A DNA stretch of 64,000 nucleotides from Bradyrhizobium sp. Tv2a-2. Its GTDB lineage: Bacteria > Pseudomonadota > Alphaproteobacteria > Rhizobiales > Xanthobacteraceae. Position numbers and translations under genes: made by a program. Of this stretch, positions 27,196 through 34,548 are shown piece after piece. Where the stretch lies: the NCBI RefSeq assembly GCF_000472425.1, contig NZ_AXAI01000021.1:1-64000 (forward strand). Direction: 5' to 3'. The first letter of the stretch is position 1. Every line of letters starts with the position of its first letter. Below the pieces are notes generated by a model. That model made no database searches, was not told the origin of the DNA, and was given only the letters and a program-made list of their open reading frames with translations.

Positions 27196-27437
27196 TACTT
27201 CGACGCGTTGGCGATTTTGTGCTCCAAGTGGCCGGTCTCATGATCGCGGCGGAGCTGGCTCATCGACGTTTCGTTCAGCTGAAGCAGAACCTCACTCAAC
27301 TTCTCGGTTTCAGGATAACCGGCTGCGAAGCCTTGCCCGTAAACCTTGCGCAACGTGCGGATGAGGGTGTTTCCGTGCTTGCGGCTGATTTCGCCATCCT
27401 TGTTGCGGGAGCGATTGTCGAGACCTGCCTTGCTCAT
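27195..27437 (-). CDS. Small basic conserved-looking protein of unknown function
   Basis: This encodes 80 residues, mostly polar: MSKAGLDNRSRNKDGEISRK, then HGNTLIRTLRKVYGQGFAAG, then a helical C-terminal half with ETGHLEH. The pattern (short N-terminal Arg/Lys/Asp-rich tail, then TLRxxYGxxFAxGY) occurs in small uncharacterised proteins of Rhizobiales. A tggagag box stands 8 bases before the ATG at 27437, which is why I reject the upstream in-frame start at 27494. It is the first gene of a two-gene unit. Confidence 0.6.
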   Translation of the reverse strand: MSKAGLDNRSRNKDGEISRKHGNTLIRTLRKVYGQGFAAGYPETEKLSEVLLQLNETSMSQLRRDHETGHLEHKIANASK

Positions 27438-27599
27438 GCTGCTCTCCACGGTGCTCGAAGCCGACAGCATCCTCCCCTTGGGGTCCGGTAGCAACTAGGC
27501 ATAATCACGCGGTGCTGCGATGGCCGCTGCTTGCCGGGCCAATTGCTGCGGCGCGTGGGTCTCTTGATGGCCCATAACGACGAAAACCAGCGTTCGTCT

Positions 27600-27672
27600 A
27601 CATGTCGGCTGTCGGGGTAAAAGCGGACCTAGCTTAAACAAGCCACCACTTCCGAGTCTGACCCATCAGCGA
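27600..27672 (+). repeat. Dispersed palindromic repeat, copy 9
   Basis: The core is atgtcggctgtcggggtaaa followed by agcggaccta, then gtctgacccatcagc. It occupies the 329-base spacer (27438-27766) between divergent genes; nothing else is recognised there. Confidence 0.6.
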
Positions 27673-27766
27673 TGAGCCATATTACTGAGCAATTGCACAA
27701 TTTGAGCCTCTTCCATAGCGCCCGGTTGAGTCGATACGATGCCGTTTCTTGAGCCTCGGGGGGGTA

Positions 27767-30700
27767 ATGAAGCAGGGCAAAAGGGCAGACGGCAGACCGC
27801 CTAAGGCAGGTGGGCGAAAGGCGACAGCGCCAAAGCGCCCGAGTGCGCCAAAGGCCGCGCGTTCCAACACATCAGCCGCGGCATGCGAAGAAACGGAGGT
27901 CGCGCGGCTCAGGCGCGAGCGGGACGAGGCGGTCGAGCGGCAGGCCGCGACTTCCGATATCCTGCGTGTGATCAGTCAATCGCCGTCCGACGTGCAGCCG
28001 GCCTTCAACGTCATCGTGCTAACCGCGGTGCGGCTGACGGGATGCGACCTGGCGTTCTTCCTTCGTTGCGATGGAGCGACCTACTCGCCGATGGCGAGGG
28101 CTACGCCGGAAGGGCTGCAGACCGACGCCAGACCTTCGCAGCCCATCGATCCCGTCGCCAACTTTCCATCGCGGGCAATCATCGGGAAAAAGACGCTCCA
28201 TTTGCCGGACTGGTCATTGGTCGATCCTCCCGCATACGAGCGTTGGGTCGGTGAGACCTTCGGCATCGTATCGTCGCTATACCTGCCATTATTGCGCGCC
28301 GGGGAGTGCATCGGTCTCCTGGTGCTGGCGGGCAAGCGCACCAACATCTTCGGTGACCGCGAAATCGCCTTGGCCGAATCCTTCCGCGATCAGGCTCTGA
28401 TCGCAATCGAGAACGCGCGGCTGTTCAAAGAGACGAAGGAGGCGCTGGAGCGGCAGACCGCGACATCGAACGTGTTGCGCGTCATCGGCAATTTGCCTGG
28501 CGATTTGCAACCGGTGTTCGACGCTATGTTAGAAAACGCCACGCAAATCTGCGCGGCAAAATGCGGAATCCTGTATCGATGCTCGGGAGATGCCCTTCGG
28601 ACCGTCGCGATGCATGGTACGCCAAGGGCTTTTGTTGAAGAGCGACAGCGCAATCCAATAGTCAGACCGAATTCAGACACCACGCTTGGACGCGCGCTGT
28701 CGACCAAACAGCCGGTTCAAATTGCGGACATATTGGCAGAAATCAAGGATTTGGACGATCGCGCAGCGGAACTCCCAAACCTCGCTGGCGCCCGGACTGT
28801 TCTTGCAGTCCCGATGGTCAAAGGAAACGAGCTGTTAGGAGCTATCCTGATCTACCGTCAAGAAGTGCGCCCCTTTACCGATAAGCAAATCGAGCTTGTG
28901 GAGAATTTTGCTGCACAGTCCGTAATCGCCATAGAGAATACCCGCTTGCTAAACGAGCTGCGTGAGTCCTTGCAGCAACAGACCGCCACTGCCGACGTGC
29001 TCAAGGTCATTAGCCGCTCGGCGTTCGATCTGCCGACCGTGCTGCAAACTCTTGTCGAATCGGCGGCACGGCTGTGCGATGCCGATACGGCGCAGATCAC
29101 ACGCCAACGGGATGGCGCGTTGTTTCGGGCCGAGGCCTACGGCTTCCCAGAGGCGTTTATCGAGTACACCAGAACCATTCCCGTCCAGCCTGAAATAGGC
29201 TCGGCCATGGGACGCGCCTTGCTTTATGGCACGGCCTGTCATGTACCCGACGTGCTTGCCGATCCGGACTACACGTTTATGGAGGCACGCCGGTTGGCCG
29301 ACTATCGTGCCGTGCTGGCCGTTCCCATGTTGCGTGACGGCGCCCCGATTGGCATCATTATCATGACGCGTAAGGAGCCGCGCCCGTTTACGGAAAAACA
29401 GATCGAATTGGCCACGACCTATGCCGACCAGGCTGCGATTGCAATCGGTAATGTCCGCCTGTTCGACGAGGTCCAAGCTCGCACCCGCGACCTCCAGGAG
29501 TCGCTCCAACAGCAGACCGCAACCGCCGACGTGCTCAAGGTCATCAGCCGTTCATCAGTCGACCTCGGGACGGTGCTCGATACGCTCGTTGAGACGGCCG
29601 CGCGCCTGTGCCGCGCCGAACAAGCGACAATGTATCGTCGACAGGAAGAAGACAAACATTACCTAGTCGCGGCTTGGGGGATGTCGGAGGCGGCAAGGCA
29701 ATTTGCGCTCGCTCATCCCCGGTCTCCGGGCCGGGGTTCGCTAACTGGCCGCGTCCTGTTGGAGCACCGAGCAGTTCACGTGCCTGATGTTTTACGGGAT
29801 CCGGAATACACCTATAGCGAAGGGCAAAAGACCATGGGTTACCGCTCCTTGCTGGGCGTTCCGCTTTTGCGCGAGGACGCACTGCTCGGCGTATTCGCCA
29901 TTAGCCGCACCCGGCTTGAAGCCTTCACAGACAAAGAGATCGAACTGGCCACTACCTTCGCTGATCAGGCGGTAATCGCGATTGAGAATGCGCGCCTGTT
30001 TGAGGAGTTGCGCGAGCGTCAAGCTGAGCTGCGCGTCACATTCGACAATATGGGCGACGGCGTTGCGATGTTTGGTGCCGATAAGCGGCTTGCGGCGTGG
30101 AATCGCAATTTCCAGGAGGTGCTTGATTTGCCGGACGCTATCCTCGCCGAGCGTCCGAGCTATGCCGAGCTCTTCCGCTACCTCGCCGCGCGGGGCGAGT
30201 TCGTTTCGGCCGATCTCGAGGCGGAGCTTAGTCGAAGCGTCGAAGATACGACCCGAGAAATGCGCTACGAACGCACGCGTCCCGACGGCCGGGTCGTCGA
30301 GGTGCGGCGGAACCCGGTACCGGACGGCGGCTTCGTGTTGATTTATGCCGACATCACCGAGCGCAAGCGTGCGGAGCAAGCCATTCGCGCGGCGCGAGAC
30401 GCCGCTGAGTCGGCCTTGCGCGAGTTGCAGACGGCGCAAGCGAGCCTAGTTCATGCGCAGAAGATGGCAGCGCTCGGACAAGTGACTGCCGGCATCGCGC
30501 ACGAGATAAAAAACCCTCTCAATTTCGTCAACAACTTTGCCAGTCTCTCGGTCGAGCTGCTGGACGAGCTGAAGGACACAGCGGCGAAGGCGGTAGGCGC
30601 CCTCGATCCCGGCAACCGGGATGAGATTGTCGAAACAATTGGCATGCTGACCGAAAATCTGCAGAAGATCGTTGAGCACGGCCGTCGCGCCGATGGCATC

Positions 30701-31249
30701 GTACGAAGCATGCTGCAGCACTCGCGTGGCAGCAGCGACGATCGGCAACCTACTGATCTGAACGCTCTCGCCGAAGAGGCGTTGAATCTTGCTTATCACG
30801 GAGCTCGTGCACAGGATCCGAACTTCGACATCTCGCTGGAGCACGACCTCGATCGCAATCTCGCACCGGTTGACGTCGTGCCGCAGGAGTTGACGCGCGT
30901 GCTCCTCAACCTCATAGGCAATGGCTTCTACGCCGCTAACAAGCGGAGCCGGGAGAGCGACGGAACTTACCGCCCGGCACTGAAGGTCACGACCCGCGAG
31001 TTCGGCGAAAGCGTCGAGGTCCGGGTGCGTGACAATGGCGTCGGTGTTCCCCCCGAAAACAGGGAAAAGCTGTTCCAGCCTTTCTTCACGACCAAGCCGA
31101 CCGGCGAGGGCACCGGACTTGGACTGTCGATCAGCTACGAGGTCGTAACGCAACAGCACGGCGGCACTATCACTGTCGACAGCGAAGTCGGCGACTTCAC
31201 CGAGTTCACGGTGCGGCTGCCCCGGCGCGGACGTATGCTGACAGAATGA
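27767..31249 (+). CDS. Multi-GAF sensor histidine kinase (four GAF domains and a PAS domain)
   Basis: This encodes 1160 residues. A basic Pro/Ala/Lys-rich tail (1-45) leads into four GAF domains at roughly 60-220, 230-395, 400-565 and 575-740. Each is introduced by a similar helix (for example LQQQTATADVLKVISRS). A PAS-type domain follows at about 750-865 (VTFDNMGDGVAMFGADKR). The kinase core has IAHEIKNPLNFVNNF with His912, N box LLNLIGNGFYAA, G1 DNGVGV and G2 GTGLGL. There are no membrane segments, so signals must be cytoplasmic small molecules or redox state. The start at 27767 follows a G-rich box. No cognate regulator is adjacent. It is a paralogue of the protein at 61616. Confidence 0.9.
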   Translation: MKQGKRADGRPPKAGGRKATAPKRPSAPKAARSNTSAAACEETEVARLRRERDEAVERQAATSDILRVISQSPSDVQPAFNVIVLTAVRLTGCDLAFFLRCDGATYSPMARATPEGLQTDARPSQPIDPVANFPSRAIIGKKTLHLPDWSLVDPPAYERWVGETFGIVSSLYLPLLRAGECIGLLVLAGKRTNIFGDREIALAESFRDQALIAIENARLFKETKEALERQTATSNVLRVIGNLPGDLQPVFDAMLENATQICAAKCGILYRCSGDALRTVAMHGTPRAFVEERQRNPIVRPNSDTTLGRALSTKQPVQIADILAEIKDLDDRAAELPNLAGARTVLAVPMVKGNELLGAILIYRQEVRPFTDKQIELVENFAAQSVIAIENTRLLNELRESLQQQTATADVLKVISRSAFDLPTVLQTLVESAARLCDADTAQITRQRDGALFRAEAYGFPEAFIEYTRTIPVQPEIGSAMGRALLYGTACHVPDVLADPDYTFMEARRLADYRAVLAVPMLRDGAPIGIIIMTRKEPRPFTEKQIELATTYADQAAIAIGNVRLFDEVQARTRDLQESLQQQTATADVLKVISRSSVDLGTVLDTLVETAARLCRAEQATMYRRQEEDKHYLVAAWGMSEAARQFALAHPRSPGRGSLTGRVLLEHRAVHVPDVLRDPEYTYSEGQKTMGYRSLLGVPLLREDALLGVFAISRTRLEAFTDKEIELATTFADQAVIAIENARLFEELRERQAELRVTFDNMGDGVAMFGADKRLAAWNRNFQEVLDLPDAILAERPSYAELFRYLAARGEFVSADLEAELSRSVEDTTREMRYERTRPDGRVVEVRRNPVPDGGFVLIYADITERKRAEQAIRAARDAAESALRELQTAQASLVHAQKMAALGQVTAGIAHEIKNPLNFVNNFASLSVELLDELKDTAAKAVGALDPGNRDEIVETIGMLTENLQKIVEHGRRADGIVRSMLQHSRGSSDDRQPTDLNALAEEALNLAYHGARAQDPNFDISLEHDLDRNLAPVDVVPQELTRVLLNLIGNGFYAANKRSRESDGTYRPALKVTTREFGESVEVRVRDNGVGVPPENREKLFQPFFTTKPTGEGTGLGLSISYEVVTQQHGGTITVDSEVGDFTEFTVRLPRRGRMLTE

Positions 31250-31303
31250 GCCAAATGGGCCGCCATCCGGGCTTTCGGTGACGGGGTGATCGAGTAGCTC
31301 GAC

Positions 31304-31395
31304 TTGTTGCGGTGCATGAGTCTGGTTGTGGCCTTTCTGCGACATCGGGCCATGTCGGCTATTCCGCCGCTGTTGAAGAGTGAGCGGACGTCAGG
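31304..31395 (+). repeat. Dispersed palindromic repeat, copy 10
   Basis: This copy has ttgttgcggtgcatgagtct, then atgtcggctattccgccgct and gagcggacgtc. It starts 55 bases after the kinase stop codon. The rest of the spacer to 31668 shows no supported gene. Confidence 0.6.
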
Positions 31396-31668
31396 CGGTC
31401 AGCAGCATAATGAGTACACGGCCTTAAAAGGCGTCTTGCAGATAGCTAACGACGGCAGCATTCTGGAACCAAGAGCTCCTCGGGCCAATCGTGGCCGTAA
31501 CGGCTTCCATTTTGTCCTTCTTTCAAGCTCAGCGAACATACTTAGGTATGAGTGCGGTACCCCTTCGTCTGAGGGCTTAGGCGAGTGCGACAGGCGTAAG
31601 GCTATCGCCAGCGAGTCGACGTTTGCCGGTGATACGGCGAACTCAATAACGCAGGGAGACATCTCGCG

Positions 31669-32124
31669 ATGCCTTGGATCAATTTAACTATACGCAAGGG
31701 GGCGATGCCCAAGAGCACGCAGCACGCAGTTATGGCGAAGCTGACCGAAGTCCTCATGTGGTGGGAAAAAGTTCCCGACACCCCGCGCGCCCGCAGCATC
31801 ATGAAGGGTTGGATTTACGAAGTGGCGGAAGACGCTGACTATAGCGCCGGAAGCCCAACGCACGAGAAGCCCTTCTATTTCGTCGATATCCGAATTCCGA
31901 TAAATCGCCTCGACCTTTTGGCAAAACAGGGGCTGATCCGTGACTTCACGAAAGTAATCCTCGATGCGGAAAACTCTGACCGATCGCCAGAGAACGCACG
32001 ACGAGTGTGGGTCGTAATCAACGAAATAAAGGCCGACGACTGGGGTATCGGCGGCCATCTGGACTGGCTCAGGGACTACACGAGCGCACTCGACGAAGTG
32101 GGTTCGTACCAAGAGCCGGTCTGA
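31669..32124 (+). CDS. Tautomerase-superfamily protein (long form)
   Basis: This encodes 151 residues. After removal of Met the chain starts with Pro (PWINLTIRKGAMP), which is the general base in 4-oxalocrotonate tautomerase-like enzymes. The length is that of the fused, about 150-residue members such as cis-3-chloroacrylate dehalogenase relatives rather than the 62-residue 4-OT form. The second half contains FVDIRIPINRLDLL and RVWVVINEIKADDWGIGG. A cagggagac box precedes the ATG. It heads a run of genes for small catabolic proteins on the same strand. The reaction (isomerisation, dehalogenation or decarboxylation) cannot be assigned. Confidence 0.8.
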   Translation: MPWINLTIRKGAMPKSTQHAVMAKLTEVLMWWEKVPDTPRARSIMKGWIYEVAEDADYSAGSPTHEKPFYFVDIRIPINRLDLLAKQGLIRDFTKVILDAENSDRSPENARRVWVVINEIKADDWGIGGHLDWLRDYTSALDEVGSYQEPV

Positions 32125-32172
32125 TCAGGTCGGACTCGTTACTACGAAAATTCGGCAGGTCAGGAAACTGAG

Positions 32173-32559
32173 ATGGACTATGAGGAGAAACATAAGCTCG
32201 CGCGCGCCTTCTTGTCCGTGCTCGCAAACCCGGACGAAGCGACAGCCGGTGCGGTTACGAGTCCCGATATGGTGTGGAGCTTTCCCGGATCGAGCCGGAT
32301 CTCCGGAGAAGCGCACGGTTTGGAACAAATTATGAAGCGTGCTCGAACGATCGCGGAGTTTGGCGTGAAGGTCGAGATCCAGCACGCCACTTTCGACCTT
32401 GCGGGCAGGGTCTCTATGATCCTGCACAACACCGCATTTCGAAACGGCCGGAACCTAGACGAGCGTGTTTCGGCAGTCTTCACCCTCAGAGGTGACAAGA
32501 TCGTGCGTCTCGACACCTATCTATCTGATGTCGCGATGGCTGAGACGTTCTTCTCCTGA
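32173..32559 (+). CDS. SnoaL/NTF2-like protein
   Basis: This encodes 128 residues with the NTF2-like cone fold pattern. An N-terminal helix (KHKLARAFLSVLANPD) is followed by MVWSFPGSSRISGEAHGLEQ, then beta strands with VEIQHATFDLAGRVSMILHN and FTLRGDKIVRLDTYLSD. In this family the cavity either catalyses isomerisation, aldol or hydrolysis steps, or simply binds ligand. It follows the tautomerase gene by 48 bases on the same strand and is probably co-transcribed. The ligand is unknown. Confidence 0.75.
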   Translation: MDYEEKHKLARAFLSVLANPDEATAGAVTSPDMVWSFPGSSRISGEAHGLEQIMKRARTIAEFGVKVEIQHATFDLAGRVSMILHNTAFRNGRNLDERVSAVFTLRGDKIVRLDTYLSDVAMAETFFS

Positions 32560-32640
32560 TCTTCTGGGTTGGCGCGTCGCATACCCGTGAACGACCGGAT
32601 AGAGCGTCTTGCACCCGAGCAATTTACTCCAGAACCGACA

Positions 32641-33031
32641 ATGACGAACCAAGATCTTACCAGAAAGAAACAAAGCACTTGTAACCGAGTTCTACGAGAT
32701 CGCGTCGGATCGACGAAACGTCGAAGCCGTCGACAAATACCTCGGAGCCTACCGACAGCACAACCCGACCATCGAAGACGGCGTTGAAGGTCTCAAGAAG
32801 TATCTTCACTGGATCCAGTCAAATTTTCCGGAATCGCGGAGCACGATCCTGCGTGTAATAGGCGAGAGCGACACCGTCGTTCTGCACGTGCACCGAGTGC
32901 GGACTCCCGGAACGCGAGGCGATGCGATCGTCGATCTCTTTCGGGTGGAGAACGGTAAAATCGTCGAACACTGGGATGTAATACAACCCATCCCCGAGTA
33001 CACCGCCAACGGCCACACGATGTTCTACTGA
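32641..33031 (+). pseudogene. SnoaL-like protein with an early frameshift
   Basis: The ATG at 32641 starts MTNQDLTR. The frame then derails in a run of repeated aaag units near 32662-32670. In the next frame the protein continues without a break: NKALVTEFYEIASDRRNVEA, then VDKYLGAYRQHNPTIEDGVE, VLHVHRVRTPGTRGDA, VDLFRVENGKIVEHWDVIQP and a stop at 33031. That is a complete SnoaL-like aldol-cyclase-type domain of about 129 residues. A net gain of one base (or four) explains the break. No usable start exists in the long frame, so translation is probably lost unless the repeat slips back. Confidence 0.7.
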
Positions 33032-33062
33032 CTAGGAAACCTCGCTTGGCGCTGAGGAATTG

Positions 33063-33368
33063 ATGATGAAAATAGCTAACTATGTTCGATATATCGGGGA
33101 CGCTGACAAGGTGTCTTAACTACGGCCCGCGCATCGCGCGTTCATGTCTGAATTGTTGCGGCAAAACAAGCTTGTGGCTGGCGGACCTTTCGTCGATGGC
33201 AGTGGGGCTATCTTCGTCTATGAGGTACAAGACCTCATAGAGGCGGAAAGGCTCGTTGCGGCGGATCCATACACTATGGGGGGCGCAATTTTGAGCCATG
33301 AACTCAAGCAATGGATTATAGTCTCAGCGAATACGAGCCTGTTCGAATCCTCTTCCGCCAGGCACTGA
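33063..33368 (+). pseudogene. YciI-like protein with premature stop
   Basis: From the ATG at 33063 the frame reads MMKIANYVRYIGDADKVS, then TAA at 33117. It continues in the same frame with LRPAHRAFMSELLRQNKL, VAGGPFVDGSGAIFVYEV, LVAADPYTMGGAILSHE and ends at 33368. The whole aligns with the intact YCII-domain protein at 41561 (LRPVHQKYL, SFAGDVGGLFLYE, NDPYILGGAIEHY). A single nonsense codon thus interrupts it. An internal ATG at 33144 could still give a 74-residue fragment lacking the first strand. Confidence 0.7.
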
Positions 33369-33404
33369 GCGTCTGCTCCGCGTCGGATGCAAGGATGGGT
33401 CGGT

Positions 33405-33911
33405 TCAAGATCCGCCAAACCTGCTTTTGTTGAATGGTGTCGCACCGGATTCTGCCACGACTTCCGTATCGTCAACCTCAAGCGGTTTCCCTGCTGAGGT
33501 CAACAGAGGTGGCATCTCAACTCGCGGGCCGCCGCCCTTTTCCCTGAATAAGACTTGCGCTCCTTTCGCATCAGCGAGCCAATCATCACCCCATTTCTTC
33601 AACGCAAGATAGGCGGGGAAGAATGCTTCACCCTTTTTGGTGAGATGATACTCATAGTAGCGGGCGTGATCTTCCGATCGGACGCGACGCATCAGGCCGG
33701 CATCAACGAATTTCTTCAGGCGTTTACTCAAGATATTAGATGCGACACCGATTTGATACTCGAACTCATCAAATCGTCTCGTGCCGTAATATGCTTCACG
33801 CAAGACTAGCAAAGACCAACGATCGCCAATTACTGCCATAACACGTGCGATCGAACAGGCCTTGTTGGCCGTTCGTACCCTCTGATTGCGCTTCGTCGTC
33901 GATTCAGCCAT
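33405..33911 (-). CDS. HxlR-family winged-helix transcriptional regulator
   Basis: This encodes 168 residues. The HxlR signature is clear at about 20-110: CSIARVMAVIGDRWSLLVLR, GTRRFDEFEYQIGVASNILS and KRLKKFVDAGLMRRV, then YYEYHLTKKG. These regulators usually bind as dimers to inverted repeats and respond to small organic molecules or redox stress. The start at 33911 is chosen for a ggaggg box about 12 bases upstream; a longer frame beginning at 34046 is spacer sequence. It is convergent with the tautomerase/SnoaL/YciI run and probably controls that run or the kinase gene to its right. Confidence 0.85.
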   Translation of the reverse strand: MAESTTKRNQRVRTANKACSIARVMAVIGDRWSLLVLREAYYGTRRFDEFEYQIGVASNILSKRLKKFVDAGLMRRVRSEDHARYYEYHLTKKGEAFFPAYLALKKWGDDWLADAKGAQVLFREKGGGPRVEMPPLLTSAGKPLEVDDTEVVAESGATPFNKSRFGGS

Positions 33912-34512
33912 TTTACAACCGTGCCCTCCAGGCATGTGACCGTCGGGTTTCGAAAGCGGACCGCATTCGGGATGTATTGCGGATTGATGTCTATGAAGGT
34001 CGGGCCCCTTTGGCCGTTGGGTAGTAATGGTCCATTTCGTTCGCACCGGAACCGCCGTATTATGTACAGGTTTGTCACCAAAGCGAGTCCGGCCGACCAG
34101 GGCCTCAACTCGATAGACGCGCGCTGCCCAGCATGGGTGCCGCCGATCACCAATGAAAGGTGGCCTTGTCGCGCCTGCAGCGAGGTGCCACGGAGTTAAG
34201 GCATCGTGTGGTGGAGGGTGCCCACCCCAAACGTGCCTTTGATGGTGATCTGAGCGGGGAAGGGCCGACGAGCAGAGCCACGATCAGGGCAACAGCAGAA
34301 GCTCATCGAAACCTCCTTTGAACATTCGCAAAAGCCCAAAGTGGTGCGTTGTTGTCACGCAGTTTTGAGAGAACGTGTGTGCGCAGAAACGTGCACGGAA
34401 ATAGTCGGGACCTCTGGGAATCAATGGAATTTCACAGGGCTTTCGGAACGGTCCGCCTGGTTACCGATCGGGCCGGAGCAGGGTTGACGCGAATTTGCAC
34501 CTTCACTAGGAA
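33912..34512. other. Regulatory spacer between HxlR and kinase genes
   Basis: No supported gene. A weak match to the dispersed repeat (gaaagcggaccgcattcggg and a following gatgtctatgaaggtcggg) lies at about 33950-34005. Confidence 0.35.
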
Positions 34513-34539
34513 TGCGAGCTTGCAATATGCAAGCTCGCA
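34513..34539. promoter_or_regulatory. Perfect 12-bp inverted repeat in the kinase leader
   Basis: The arms are tgcgagcttgca and tgcaagctcgca, separated by ata. The right arm ends directly at the aaggag ribosome binding site of the gene starting at 34549. It could be a repressor operator (HxlR and TetR dimers bind such sites) or an RNA hairpin that hides the ribosome binding site. Confidence 0.6.
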
Positions 34540-34548
34540 AAGGAGCTT

